Made by a program: the position numbers and the translations under genes. A stretch of DNA of 35,739 nucleotides. It comes from Pyrinomonadaceae bacterium. Lineage in GTDB: Bacteria; Acidobacteriota; Blastocatellia; Pyrinomonadales; Pyrinomonadaceae. Below are positions 22,530 to 30,082 of this stretch, piece after piece. How positions within the stretch are numbered: the stretch's first letter is position 1; each line of letters begins with the position of its first letter. The notes below the pieces were generated by a model, which worked only from the letters and a program-made list of their open reading frames with translations, was not told the origin of the DNA and ran no database searches. The stretch covers positions 1-35,739 of the forward strand of contig JALHNX010000029.1 in assembly GCA_022843305.1 (NCBI GenBank). The letters run 5' to 3'.

Positions 22530-23492
22530 TCACCCTTGTCTGACGATCTGGCGAAGTTCGGCTTCTTCACCGGCGCTGATCGCGCGCACTAAAATCGCGC
22601 CGCGCCCCGAACGGAACTGCGGCAATTGCAGATGGACGACGGCGACGCCCTGTTCATTGGTTCGCGCGTGAAAGATCAGCGGGCGAAAGCTCGATCCGAG
22701 AACTTTGACCATGACCTGCGCTTCGCGGATGAAATTTTCCGAACTGCCGCGAAAAACGCGGATGTTGAGAGTTTTTCTTTCACCGGCTTTGAAAACCGTT
22801 TCGTTCAGAAATTCGATTTCGAGATTCGGTTTTTTGAGCTTCGGCGAGGGGTTGTTCAGATCAGGGATCACCTCGACCGCGTCCGCCGACAGGATCGTTT
22901 CGGCTTCGATGATATTACCGGCATCGACGATAAAACCGTCGTCAATTATTTCGAGCGGCAGATCCCAGACGAGTTCTTCTTTCGGCTGCGGAATTGCCGG
23001 CACAAAAGATTCTTTCGGCTGCGGGATCGCCGGCGCGAAATGCTCTTTTACTTCCTTTGGCGGAGTCGGTTTCAGCTCTTTATTAATCGGCGAAACCGTA
23101 AAATTCACATTATTTTGCGACAGCGGCTGAATGTTTCCGACCTGAGTTTTGGGCGAGTTTTGCGGTTTTGAAAGCGGCGCGTGTCCGATGCCGGCTTTCG
23201 CTTCTTTTTTCAATGCCGCTTCTTTCGCGGTCATCTGTTTTAATTCTTCGATGCGTCCGGCACGAACCGCCGCGCAGATGAGTTTGTGCTGTTTTTGCAG
23301 GCGTTCGGCAAGAATCTGTTCATCAAAGCCGCTTTGCACTAAATCATTATACGGCGAACGTTTGCTGGCTAAAATCGTGCCGCGATTATAGACCAGAGAC
23401 AAAATCAGAGGCGTATCCACACCTTTGTCTTCGGTTTGAACGTGATAAATCACGCCGTCGTGTTCAATGTCTGTATTAAATCCGGTTATCAC
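22530..23492 (-). CDS. Unknown two-domain protein
   Basis: A 320-residue protein with no recognised family. The N-terminal part (about 1-95) starts MITGFNTDIEHDGVIYHVQTED and includes SLVYNRGTILASKRSPYND. The middle (about 95-205) is Pro/Lys-rich and probably disordered, with two near-identical PQPKESFVPAIPQPKEE-type segments. The C-terminal ~95 residues (LEIEFLNETVFKAGERKTL onward) look like an immunoglobulin-like beta domain, ending EEAELRQIVRQG. There is no signal peptide. It is divergent from the nuo operon. Confidence 0.7.
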   Translation of the reverse strand: MITGFNTDIEHDGVIYHVQTEDKGVDTPLILSLVYNRGTILASKRSPYNDLVQSGFDEQILAERLQKQHKLICAAVRAGRIEELKQMTAKEAALKKEAKAGIGHAPLSKPQNSPKTQVGNIQPLSQNNVNFTVSPINKELKPTPPKEVKEHFAPAIPQPKESFVPAIPQPKEELVWDLPLEIIDDGFIVDAGNIIEAETILSADAVEVIPDLNNPSPKLKKPNLEIEFLNETVFKAGERKTLNIRVFRGSSENFIREAQVMVKVLGSSFRPLIFHARTNEQGVAVVHLQLPQFRSGRGAILVRAISAGEEAELRQIVRQG

Positions 23493-23746
23493 AATTTCAG
23501 TAAAAGAGGCGAGTAAAGGCAGTAGTTTAAGGCAAAAGCGCCATTAATGAAATTATCACAGGCGGTTGCGGTCGGTCAATAAAAATTAGTCGGGATTCGA
23601 TTCCGACCGAAAACTCTCGACTCTCGACTCTTGACTCTCTTTTCGGCTTAACTTACGATTTAATTTGTGCAATAATTCTCAAATTTAACAGGTGTTACTT
23701 TCTCTTTAATTTTACAGCTTTAAAGCAAGGAAAATTAGAAATTTCG
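23493..23746. other. 254-nt divergent gap upstream of nuoA
   Basis: No gene. A tandem-word run (ACTCTCGACTCTCGACTC) lies at 23613-23640 and uses the same word as the repeat after nuoJ. The nuo promoter should lie here, but I found no convincing -35/-10 pair. Confidence 0.55.
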
Positions 23747-24235
23747 ATGAACGATTTCAGCATAATGGATTACGCGCCGATTGGCATAATGTTTCTGGTC
23801 GCAATCGGTTTCGCCGCCAGCCAGCTTCTGGTAACGCAGCTGATCGGACCGCGCAAACGGACGGCAACAAAACTGATGCCGTATGAGTGCGGCAAAGACC
23901 CGGTCGGTTCGGCGCGCGACAGATTTTCGATCAAATTTTATACGGTCGCCGTAATTTTCCTGTTGTTCGATATAGAAGTTCTGTTTATGGTTCCGTTCGC
24001 CGTCGCGTTCAAATATCTGTTGGAACAGGAAAAAATCAGCGGGGTAATGTTCGGCACAATTGCCTTGATCGAAATTTTAATCTTTATCGGCACATTGATC
24101 GTCGGATATATCTACGTCTGGAAAAAAGGCACGTTCGATTGGGGCTTGCAATCACGCGCCGAAGCCCGCAACGAGGCGAAAGCAATGGCAAACGCGAAAC
24201 GGCAGGAAGCATCCAATCTTCAAAAAGCGGCATAA
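23747..24235 (+). CDS. nuoA: NADH-quinone oxidoreductase subunit A
   Basis: A 162-residue Complex I membrane subunit. There are three transmembrane helices (about 12-31, 66-88 and 100-124). The signatures YECG (46-49) and [10 protein letters not shown] (71-80, with Asp75 and Glu77) are present. It forms part of the junction between the quinone site and the proton-pumping arm in the inner membrane. It is longer than the usual 120-145 residues owing to a charged, Ala-rich C-terminal tail of about 30 residues. It is the first gene of the operon and has no Shine-Dalgarno sequence in the usual window. Confidence 0.95.
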   Translation: MNDFSIMDYAPIGIMFLVAIGFAASQLLVTQLIGPRKRTATKLMPYECGKDPVGSARDRFSIKFYTVAVIFLLFDIEVLFMVPFAVAFKYLLEQEKISGVMFGTIALIEILIFIGTLIVGYIYVWKKGTFDWGLQSRAEARNEAKAMANAKRQEASNLQKAA

Positions 24236-24366
24236 GGATTTGGGATCGGGGATTTGGGATTTCGGATTTAATAATCCTCGATAATAAAAAGTTTTGGTGA
24301 AAAAAGTTTGAAGGAGAAAGGAATTCAGAAAAAAATCCGAAATCCGAAATCTGAAATCCGAAAATC
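24236..24366. repeat. Word-built inverted repeat between nuoA and nuoB
   Basis: GGATTTGGGATCGGGGATTT at the left pairs with AAATCCGAAATCCGAAATCT at the right; the words are GGATTT and CCGAAAT. It begins with the base after the nuoA stop codon and ends 6 nt before the nuoB ATG. Confidence 0.8.
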
Positions 24367-24372
24367 AAAATA

Positions 24373-25020
24373 ATGGGTTTAGAAAATAATCTTTGGGAAT
24401 CACTGCCGGATGTCATTACCGTCAAATTAGATGCCGTCATCAATTGGGCGCGAAAATCTTCAATCTGGCCGGCCACGTTCGGGCTTGCCTGTTGTGCGAT
24501 TGAAATGATGAACAGCGTTTCGGCGAGAAACGATCTGTCGCGCTTCGGTGCGGAAACATTTCGCGCTTCGCCGCGGCAGGCGGACGTAATGATCGTTTCA
24601 GGCAGAGTTTCGCGGAAAATGGCGCCGGTTCTGCGTCGAATTTACGACCAGATGCCGGAACCGAAATGGGTTATTTCAATGGGCGCGTGCGCCACGAGCG
24701 GCGGCGTTTTCGATAATTATGCGATTGTCCAGGGCGTTGACAAGATCGTGCCGGTTGACATTTATATTCCGGGCTGTCCGCCGCGACCGGAAATGCTCGT
24801 CCACGCGATTATGATGCTTCAGGACAAAATTATGAAGGAATCGGTCAAAGACCGTTACGATACGTTCGAGGAAGAATCGCGCCGCTCGATCGTTCCCGGA
24901 ACTTTGCCCGTCACGGAAGGCACGGCACTCGAAAGAGAAACCGAAATCGAGGTTTCGCAAAACAAAGTTTCGCGTCCTTATACGATTCCTTCACGTCACG
25001 AGCGACGAAAATCATCGTAA
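24373..25020 (+). CDS. nuoB: NADH-quinone oxidoreductase subunit B
   Basis: A 215-residue iron-sulfur subunit that carries cluster N2, the last one before quinone. All four ligands are seen: Cys40-Cys41 in [10 protein letters not shown], Cys106 in MGACATSGG and Cys135 in PGCPPRPE. It is longer than typical (160-190) because of a C-terminal tail of about 55 residues containing a run of charged residues. There is no ribosome-binding sequence in the AAAATCAAAATA leader; the right arm of the inverted repeat ends 6 nt before the ATG. Confidence 0.97.
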   Translation: MGLENNLWESLPDVITVKLDAVINWARKSSIWPATFGLACCAIEMMNSVSARNDLSRFGAETFRASPRQADVMIVSGRVSRKMAPVLRRIYDQMPEPKWVISMGACATSGGVFDNYAIVQGVDKIVPVDIYIPGCPPRPEMLVHAIMMLQDKIMKESVKDRYDTFEEESRRSIVPGTLPVTEGTALERETEIEVSQNKVSRPYTIPSRHERRKSS

Positions 25021-25028
25021 GATTTTAC

Positions 25029-25063
25029 GGCGGTGAAATTCTCGGAAAATTCGCCGCTTTTTT
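25029..25063 (+). terminator. Terminator-like hairpin between nuoB and nuoC
   Basis: GGCGGTGAAATT and AAATTCGCCGC can form a short imperfect stem, followed by six T (25058-25063) within 10 nt of nuoC. The stem is weak, so it may only attenuate transcription. Confidence 0.4.
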
Positions 25064-25071
25064 ATTAAAAT

Positions 25072-25557
25072 ATGGCTGATACAGCAGTTTTATTAGAATT
25101 TGTCGAAAAATTGAAAGCGGAAAACGCCGATTGGGTCGCAGACGTTAAAGACGCGCTCGGCGAAGTTACCGTTACCGTTCCGCGTGAAGCGATTTCCGGA
25201 GTCTGCACGGTTTTGAAAACGGCGCACGGTTTTGATATGCTTGCCGATTTGTGCGGTGCTGACCGCGGACCGGAAGAAGACCCGCGTTTCGAGGTCAATT
25301 ATCATCTGTTTTCGACCACGCATCACAAACGTCTGCGCCTGAAAGTGCTTTTATCGGAAGATGATCCGCACGTCGAAACCGTTTCGAGCATCTGGAAAAC
25401 CGCCGATTGGCACGAGCGCGAAACTTTCGATCTGCTCGGCGTGATCTTCGACAATCACCCCGATTTGCGCCGAATTCTTTTGCCGTCTGATTTCGACGGA
25501 CATGCACTCAGGAAAGATTATCCGCTGCGCGGTTACGAGCCGTATAGTTTGAGCTAA
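25072..25557 (+). CDS. nuoC: NADH-quinone oxidoreductase subunit C
   Basis: A 161-residue peripheral-arm subunit. The 30-kDa family signature WHERETFDLLGVIFDNHPD, followed by RRILLPSDFDGHALRKDYPL, is near the C-terminus. It lies beside NuoD and NuoB close to the quinone site. The gene is 51 nt after nuoB and 5 nt before the Uma2-like gene. NuoC and NuoD are separate here, not fused as in E. coli. No Shine-Dalgarno sequence is seen. Confidence 0.95.
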   Translation: MADTAVLLEFVEKLKAENADWVADVKDALGEVTVTVPREAISGVCTVLKTAHGFDMLADLCGADRGPEEDPRFEVNYHLFSTTHHKRLRLKVLLSEDDPHVETVSSIWKTADWHERETFDLLGVIFDNHPDLRRILLPSDFDGHALRKDYPLRGYEPYSLS

Positions 25558-25562
25558 GAAAA

Positions 25563-26174
25563 ATGATTAACGAACAAATCCGAGAGGCTTTAAATGAAGT
25601 TCGTCCGCTGCCGATAACTTACACGGTGGACGATTTGGAGTTTATGCCGGAGGATGACAATCGGTATGAAATTATTGGAGGAAATCTTTTTGTGTCACGC
25701 GCTCCGCATCTCGACCACCAGCGAACAATAACCAATTTCATGCGGGTTTTCATACCATATCTCGACAAAAATCCGATTGGGGAAATTTTTACTACACCGG
25801 GCGTGATTTTCGGTAAGGATGATGCGGTAATTCCCGACCTTGTTTTTGCAACACACGAAACCATCGAAAAAAACGTGGTGGTAACGGATGAGAAGTTTGA
25901 GGGAAAATTTATTGCCGCGCCGGAACTCTTGATCGAAATTTTGTCTTACAGCAAAAAAGACATTGAGCGCGACCGTGTTGTCAAACGCGAGCTTTACGGA
26001 AAATACGGTGTGAAAGAATATTGGGTAGTTGACGGAATGTTTAATACGATTGAAGTTTATCGTTTGACCGAACAAGGACTCGACCGAATTAAAAGATTCG
26101 AGATCAACGAATCAATCGAAACGCCGCTTTTGCCGCAATTCGAGTTGAACTTGACCGATATTTTCAGATTTTAA
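25563..26174 (+). CDS. Uma2-family (DUF820) putative restriction-like endonuclease
   Basis: A 203-residue PD-(D/E)XK-fold protein. The family motifs are visible: YEIIGGNLFV (about 35-44), IPDLVF with Asp92, LLIEIL with Glu125, and a Lys/Arg-rich helix leading to KYGVKEYWVVD (147-157). The nuclease residues Asp92, Glu125 and a lysine (Lys141 or so) appear intact. Uma2 proteins are frequent in cyanobacteria and acidobacteria; their target is unknown. It lies 5 nt after nuoC and 4 nt before nuoD, so it is a full operon member. AT-rich codon choice compared with its neighbours suggests later insertion. Confidence 0.9.
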   Translation: MINEQIREALNEVRPLPITYTVDDLEFMPEDDNRYEIIGGNLFVSRAPHLDHQRTITNFMRVFIPYLDKNPIGEIFTTPGVIFGKDDAVIPDLVFATHETIEKNVVVTDEKFEGKFIAAPELLIEILSYSKKDIERDRVVKRELYGKYGVKEYWVVDGMFNTIEVYRLTEQGLDRIKRFEINESIETPLLPQFELNLTDIFRF

Positions 26175-26178
26175 TTTT

Positions 26179-27399
26179 ATGTCAACAGCAGTAGAAAATT
26201 TACCGAACCAGTTTGATGTTCTCGACGAAAATCTCGATTCGCAGATGACGCTTTCGATGGGACCGCAGCACCCTTCGACGCACGGCGTTTTGCGGCTCGA
26301 TCTGCGGCTCGACGGCGAACTCGTGATCAAAGCCATTCCCGACATCGGCTATTTGCACACGGGAATGGAAAAGTTGTTCGAATATAAAAAATACCAGCAA
26401 GGCATCGTCATTACCGACCGCATGGATTATCTCAATCCTTTGGGGAACAATCTTGTTTACGTGATGGCGGCGGAAAAACTTCTCGGTTTGGAAATTCCTG
26501 AAAGAGCGCAGGTGATCCGCGTTTTGATGTGCGAACTGCAGCGCATCGCCTCGCATATGGTCTGGCTCGGCACGGGCGCGCTCGATCTCGGTGCGATGAG
26601 CGTTTTCTTTTTCGCTTTTCGCCAGCGCGAAAAGATTTTGAATTTGATCGAAGCGGCTTCGGGCGGACGGATGACACCGAGCTATTTTCGAATCGGTGGT
26701 TTGATGATGGATTTGCCGGCGGGATTTGAACGCCGCGTCAGACAGTTTTTAGACGATTTTCCCGAAGCGCTCGACACGTTCGATACACTGGTGACGGGCA
26801 ATACGATCTGGCAGTCGCGGACGATGGGAATCGGCGTAATCTCAAGAGAAGATGCGATTGATTTCGGATTGACGGGACCTTGTCTGCGCGCGAGCGGCGT
26901 TGATCTCGATCTGCGGCGCGACAATCCTTATACAGGTTATGAAACCTACGATTTTGAAATTCCGGTCGAAAAGGACGGTGATGTCTGGTCGCGATTTTTG
27001 GTGCGGATGCGCGAACTGCGCGAGTCGTGGAAGATCGTCCGACAGGCGTTGGACAGACTAAAACCGGGACCGACGAAAGCCGACGCGCCGAAAGTCGTTT
27101 TGCCCGACCGCGACGATATGCGAAAACATATGGATTCGCTGATCCATCATTTTTTGATTGTCGCCGAAGGTTTCAATGTGCCGGAAGGCGAAGTTTATCA
27201 CGCGATCGAAGCGTCGAAAGGCGAACTCGGCGTTTATATGAAATCGAACGGCGGTCCGAAACCCGAACGCGTCCATTTCCGCGGTCCGAGCTTTGTCAAT
27301 CTGCAGTCGCTGCCCCTGATGAGCGAAGGCGAAATGGTCGCCGACGTCGTCGCGATCATCGGCTCGCTCGATATTGTTTTGGGAGAAATCGACCGCTAA
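26179..27399 (+). CDS. nuoD: NADH-quinone oxidoreductase subunit D
   Basis: A 406-residue 49-kDa-type subunit that lines the quinone cavity. Signatures are MGPQHPSTHGVLRL (27-40), IGYLHTGMEKLFEYKKY, and the C-terminal LGEIDR. The length is normal. The stop codon TAA overlaps the ATG of the following TonB-domain gene by one base (TAATG), so translation is coupled. No Shine-Dalgarno sequence is seen. Confidence 0.97.
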   Translation: MSTAVENLPNQFDVLDENLDSQMTLSMGPQHPSTHGVLRLDLRLDGELVIKAIPDIGYLHTGMEKLFEYKKYQQGIVITDRMDYLNPLGNNLVYVMAAEKLLGLEIPERAQVIRVLMCELQRIASHMVWLGTGALDLGAMSVFFFAFRQREKILNLIEAASGGRMTPSYFRIGGLMMDLPAGFERRVRQFLDDFPEALDTFDTLVTGNTIWQSRTMGIGVISREDAIDFGLTGPCLRASGVDLDLRRDNPYTGYETYDFEIPVEKDGDVWSRFLVRMRELRESWKIVRQALDRLKPGPTKADAPKVVLPDRDDMRKHMDSLIHHFLIVAEGFNVPEGEVYHAIEASKGELGVYMKSNGGPKPERVHFRGPSFVNLQSLPLMSEGEMVADVVAIIGSLDIVLGEIDR

Positions 27400-28136
27400 T
27401 GAATGCGAATTTTGTAAAGTACATTTTTGCGGCTTTAACTTTAATGATGTGCGGTTTTTTACCGGTCTCGGCGCAGAGAAAACCGATTTCGTCGCAGAAC
27501 GAGTGTAATTTACAAATCAGCGTATATGAGTTTAAAGAAGACGGAAGTTCCGAAGAGTTTCCGGTCGGGGACGCAAAAATAACGCTGGTCAATACAAAAA
27601 CCGGAAAATCTTTGAAAATCAATCAGGACGCAACCGCCCCGACATTGACGAATGTCGGGGCAGAAGAATTTCAACTGACCGTTTCAAAGGAAGGTTTTAA
27701 AAAAATTTCGCGGATTTTTTCGAACGAGTGTAGTTTTCTGGATGATCAGAACACCTATTCGTTAATCGTTTTTCTTTGGAAGGGAGATTCAAAGCAAACA
27801 GTTAATTACGAAAAATTAACTGGAAATTACGGCAGTTACTTTAATGTCGGAAGCAATAAAACTGGCGAGGAAAAACCGCTCAATAACGGCGCTGTTTCGT
27901 TGGGAAGACCCGCCTATCCGAAAGCGGCATTAGCAGTTGGAGCAGCCGGAGCGGTTAATGTGCAGGTCACGATTAACGAATTGGGCTACGTGATTTCCGC
28001 GCACGCGCTTGATGGTCATCCGCTTTTGCGGTCGGCGGCTGTTGAAGCGGCTAAAAAATCCAAATTCCGGATGACTCTTTTAGAAGGGTTTCCCGTCAAG
28101 GTGACGGGCGTTATTGTTTATAATTTTGTACTATAA
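27399..28136 (+). CDS. Exported protein with TonB C-terminal-type domain
   Basis: A 245-residue protein. Residues 1-25 are a signal peptide (KYIFAALTLMMCGF, cleavage after VSA). Residues about 35-120 resemble a carboxypeptidase-regulatory-like beta domain (GDAKITLVNTKTGKSLKI). The last 77 residues, from GRPAYPKAALAVGAAGAVNV, look like a TonB C-terminal domain. No N-terminal TonB membrane anchor with a proline-rich spacer is present, so it is probably a periplasmic TonB-like protein rather than a classical energy transducer. The start at 27399 overlaps the nuoD stop, which rules out a longer out-of-context frame. Confidence 0.82.
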   Translation: MNANFVKYIFAALTLMMCGFLPVSAQRKPISSQNECNLQISVYEFKEDGSSEEFPVGDAKITLVNTKTGKSLKINQDATAPTLTNVGAEEFQLTVSKEGFKKISRIFSNECSFLDDQNTYSLIVFLWKGDSKQTVNYEKLTGNYGSYFNVGSNKTGEEKPLNNGAVSLGRPAYPKAALAVGAAGAVNVQVTINELGYVISAHALDGHPLLRSAAVEAAKKSKFRMTLLEGFPVKVTGVIVYNFVL

Positions 28137-28149
28137 AAATCTTAAAGCT

Positions 28150-28404
28150 ATGACTCCAAATCAAGAAAAACAACTGTTTTCGACACTTGAAACGTTGGTT
28201 TCGAGTGTTAATAAAATTCAATCCGACGTTTCGGGGTTGAAATCCGACGTTCAAGAAATTAAAGAAGTTCAAAGGGAACATTCTCAAATTTTAACTCGAC
28301 TGGATGCGAAAACCGATAGTGTTGCGGAAAGGGTGATGGATCACGAAATTCGTTTAACAAAAGTAGAAAAGGATGTTGACAATTCACGCGGCGGAATTCA
28401 TTAG
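28150..28404 (+). CDS. Small coiled-coil protein, unknown function
   Basis: An 84-residue protein starting MTPNQEKQLFSTLETLVSSV. Most of it has the heptad spacing of a coiled coil (DVSGLKSDVQEIKEVQREHS, then TRLDAKTDSVAERVMDHEI). It is AT-rich and small, with no signal. A similar coiled-coil gene follows 15 nt downstream. The start at 28150 was preferred over an upstream in-frame ATG that overlaps the preceding gene. Confidence 0.6.
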   Translation: MTPNQEKQLFSTLETLVSSVNKIQSDVSGLKSDVQEIKEVQREHSQILTRLDAKTDSVAERVMDHEIRLTKVEKDVDNSRGGIH

Positions 28405-28419
28405 AATTTTGTAGAAGTT

Positions 28420-28830
28420 ATGGCTGACGGAACGATTTCCGATGAAAGATTCAAAGAAGAAATGCTGCGTCTGATGAAATCCGTCGCTTTCAAGGTTGGT
28501 GAAAACTCGAAAGAAATCGCGCTTTTGAGAACGGATGTTGATAAAAACACAAGAGAATTAAGAAAACTGAAAGAAGAAATCCGCACGAGTTTGGATTTGG
28601 ATAATGATGTCAGATTTAGAGTTCTCGAAATGTATAACCGGCTATGGGAAATTGAAAATCAGGTTAAAGCGGTTGCGGGTAGATTTCCTTACTTGAAACA
28701 TGAGTATGAACGAGTCTGTTCCGAAACGTTAAAGTTATTTACTGACATTGACGACAATCCTGATGCAAAAGTTCAGCTTGACGAGTTGAGTGTGTGGGTT
28801 GAGAATTTAGAAGAAAAGATATTTGTATAA
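28420..28830 (+). CDS. Coiled-coil protein, unknown function
   Basis: A 136-residue helical protein starting MADGTISDERFKEEMLRLM, with a heptad region (about 24-60, SKEIALLRTDVDKNTRELR) and a second helical segment ending WVENLEEKIFV. It is AT-rich and resembles the preceding small protein only in being coiled-coil. It lies 5 nt before nuoE, so it is co-transcribed with Complex I genes, but nothing shows that it is a subunit. Confidence 0.6.
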   Translation: MADGTISDERFKEEMLRLMKSVAFKVGENSKEIALLRTDVDKNTRELRKLKEEIRTSLDLDNDVRFRVLEMYNRLWEIENQVKAVAGRFPYLKHEYERVCSETLKLFTDIDDNPDAKVQLDELSVWVENLEEKIFV

Positions 28831-28835
28831 AATTT

Positions 28836-29366
28836 ATGGCATCAGCAGTTGCAACAGATTTTACGAATCAGATCGTTTATACGGACGAAGTGGCGGAATT
28901 TTCGCCCGAAGTCGTCGCCGAGATGGAATCGCATCTCGTGAAATATCCGGCGGAAAGAAAGCGTTCGGCGCTGATTCCTTTGCTGTTCGTGATTCAGCGC
29001 GAGCGCGGCTGGGTCGATAACGAGGGCGTTAATTTTCTGGCGAAATTTCTCCAGTTGGAAGTGACGGACGTTTGGGAAACGGCGACGTTTTATTCGATGT
29101 TCAACCTGCGTCCCGTCGGTCGGCATCATATTCAGATCTGCAAAACGCTTTCGTGCAAGATTATGGGCGAGCCGGAAATTACCGACCATATTTGCAGCAA
29201 ACTCGGCATTCACGCCGGCGAAACGACCGCCGACGGAAAATACACGGTCAGCTTGGTCGAATGCCTCGGCTCTTGCGGAACCGCGCCGATGATGCAGATC
29301 GGTTTTGATTATTACGAAGATCTGACGACTGAAAAGGTTGATAAGATCATGGATTCGTTAAAGTAA
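28836..29366 (+). CDS. nuoE: NADH-quinone oxidoreductase subunit E
   Basis: A 176-residue thioredoxin-like [2Fe-2S] subunit (cluster N1a) of the NADH-oxidising module. Ligands are Cys102 and Cys107 in ICKTLSCKIMG and Cys143 and Cys147 in VECLGSCGTAP. The helical N-terminal domain with YPAERKRSALIPLL is conserved. Length is normal. The stop is one base before the start of the 54-aa gene. Confidence 0.96.
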   Translation: MASAVATDFTNQIVYTDEVAEFSPEVVAEMESHLVKYPAERKRSALIPLLFVIQRERGWVDNEGVNFLAKFLQLEVTDVWETATFYSMFNLRPVGRHHIQICKTLSCKIMGEPEITDHICSKLGIHAGETTADGKYTVSLVECLGSCGTAPMMQIGFDYYEDLTTEKVDKIMDSLK

Positions 29367-29367
29367 A

Positions 29368-29532
29368 ATGGAAGTCAAGTTCGAGATTTTTCGCGGCACC
29401 TGGGCAAGCTGGGACGATCTATTTCAGCAGGCGGCGGAATTTGCGAGCCGCATCGGGCGTGACCGTTTGATCGGAATTTCGCATTCCTGCGATAATCACG
29501 AAGGCGTCGTCACGGTCTGGTACTGGTTTTAA
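29368..29532 (+). CDS. Conserved-looking 54-residue small protein
   Basis: A small protein that I do not recognise, starting MEVKFEIFRGTWASWDDLF and ending VVTVWYWF. The composition (five Trp, Arg/Asp-rich) is unusual, and the single-base distance from nuoE fits coupled translation. It has ordinary codon usage like nuoE. HSCDNHEGVV (about 39-48) is a possible metal-binding segment. It has no signal or membrane helix. Confidence 0.6.
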   Translation: MEVKFEIFRGTWASWDDLFQQAAEFASRIGRDRLIGISHSCDNHEGVVTVWYWF

Positions 29533-29533
29533 G

Positions 29534-29558
29534 GATTTGAGATTTGAAATCTGAGATC
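29534..29558. repeat. Short imperfect inverted repeat
   Basis: GATTTGAGATTT and AAATCTGAGATC pair with two mismatches around a single G. It begins 2 nt after the 54-aa gene and follows the same stop-to-start placement as the larger elements, though it is small. Confidence 0.45.
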
Positions 29559-29572
29559 ATTGAATTAACAAT

Positions 29573-30079
29573 ATGCGCGCCTTGCTTGTTTGTACGATTT
29601 TTGTTTTTTGTTGTTTGGCAATCGGCTGCAAAGGCTTTGCTTACAGAGTTCCGACGCTAAATATGGCGCCGACTATCAAGCCCGGACAAACTTGTATTGT
29701 AGATCAATACAGCGAGGTTAAAATCCAGCGTTTTGACATTCTGATGTTCAACGCGCCGGAAGCAGCGAAGAAACTAACAAAGGAAAACGGAGACGTTCAA
29801 TATATTTCACGGATAATTGGATTGCCGAACGAAAAGATTGAAATTAAAGACAGCAAAGTATTTATAAATGACAAACTACTGGAAGAATCTTTTGAAAAAA
29901 TCACCGATGACCGTGACAGTCGAAAAGATGTGCCGGCAATGGTAATTCCTGAAAATGAATATTTTGTAATGGGTGATAACCGCCCACAAAGCCTGGATAG
30001 TCGTTATTGGAAAACGGTCAAAAAGGAAGAGATTCTCGGAAAAGTCGTGGAAATTCTTCCAATAGATGTGAAGAAATAG
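29573..30079 (+). CDS. Signal peptidase I-like lipoprotein without catalytic dyad
   Basis: A 168-residue protein with the S26 signal peptidase I fold: VPTLNMAPTIKPG (25-37), QRFDILMFNAP, YISRIIGLPNEKIEIKD (77-93) and YFVMGDNRPQSLDSRYW (130-146). In active enzymes the first block has SM with a nucleophilic Ser and the second has KR with the general-base Lys; here these are Asn30 (LNM) and Ser79 (ISR). Both were checked by codon. The N-terminus has a lipobox-like AIGC with Cys19 instead of an uncleaved membrane anchor. It is probably a non-catalytic relative. It lies 3 nt before nuoF. Confidence 0.8.
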   Translation: MRALLVCTIFVFCCLAIGCKGFAYRVPTLNMAPTIKPGQTCIVDQYSEVKIQRFDILMFNAPEAAKKLTKENGDVQYISRIIGLPNEKIEIKDSKVFINDKLLEESFEKITDDRDSRKDVPAMVIPENEYFVMGDNRPQSLDSRYWKTVKKEEILGKVVEILPIDVKK

Positions 30080-30082
30080 TTT

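Noticed and set aside
27027-27398. N-terminal extension of the TonB-domain protein overlapping nuoD
   Set aside because: The extension is out of frame with nuoD but lies wholly within it, is Arg-rich, and a signal peptide starts exactly at the ATG at 27399.
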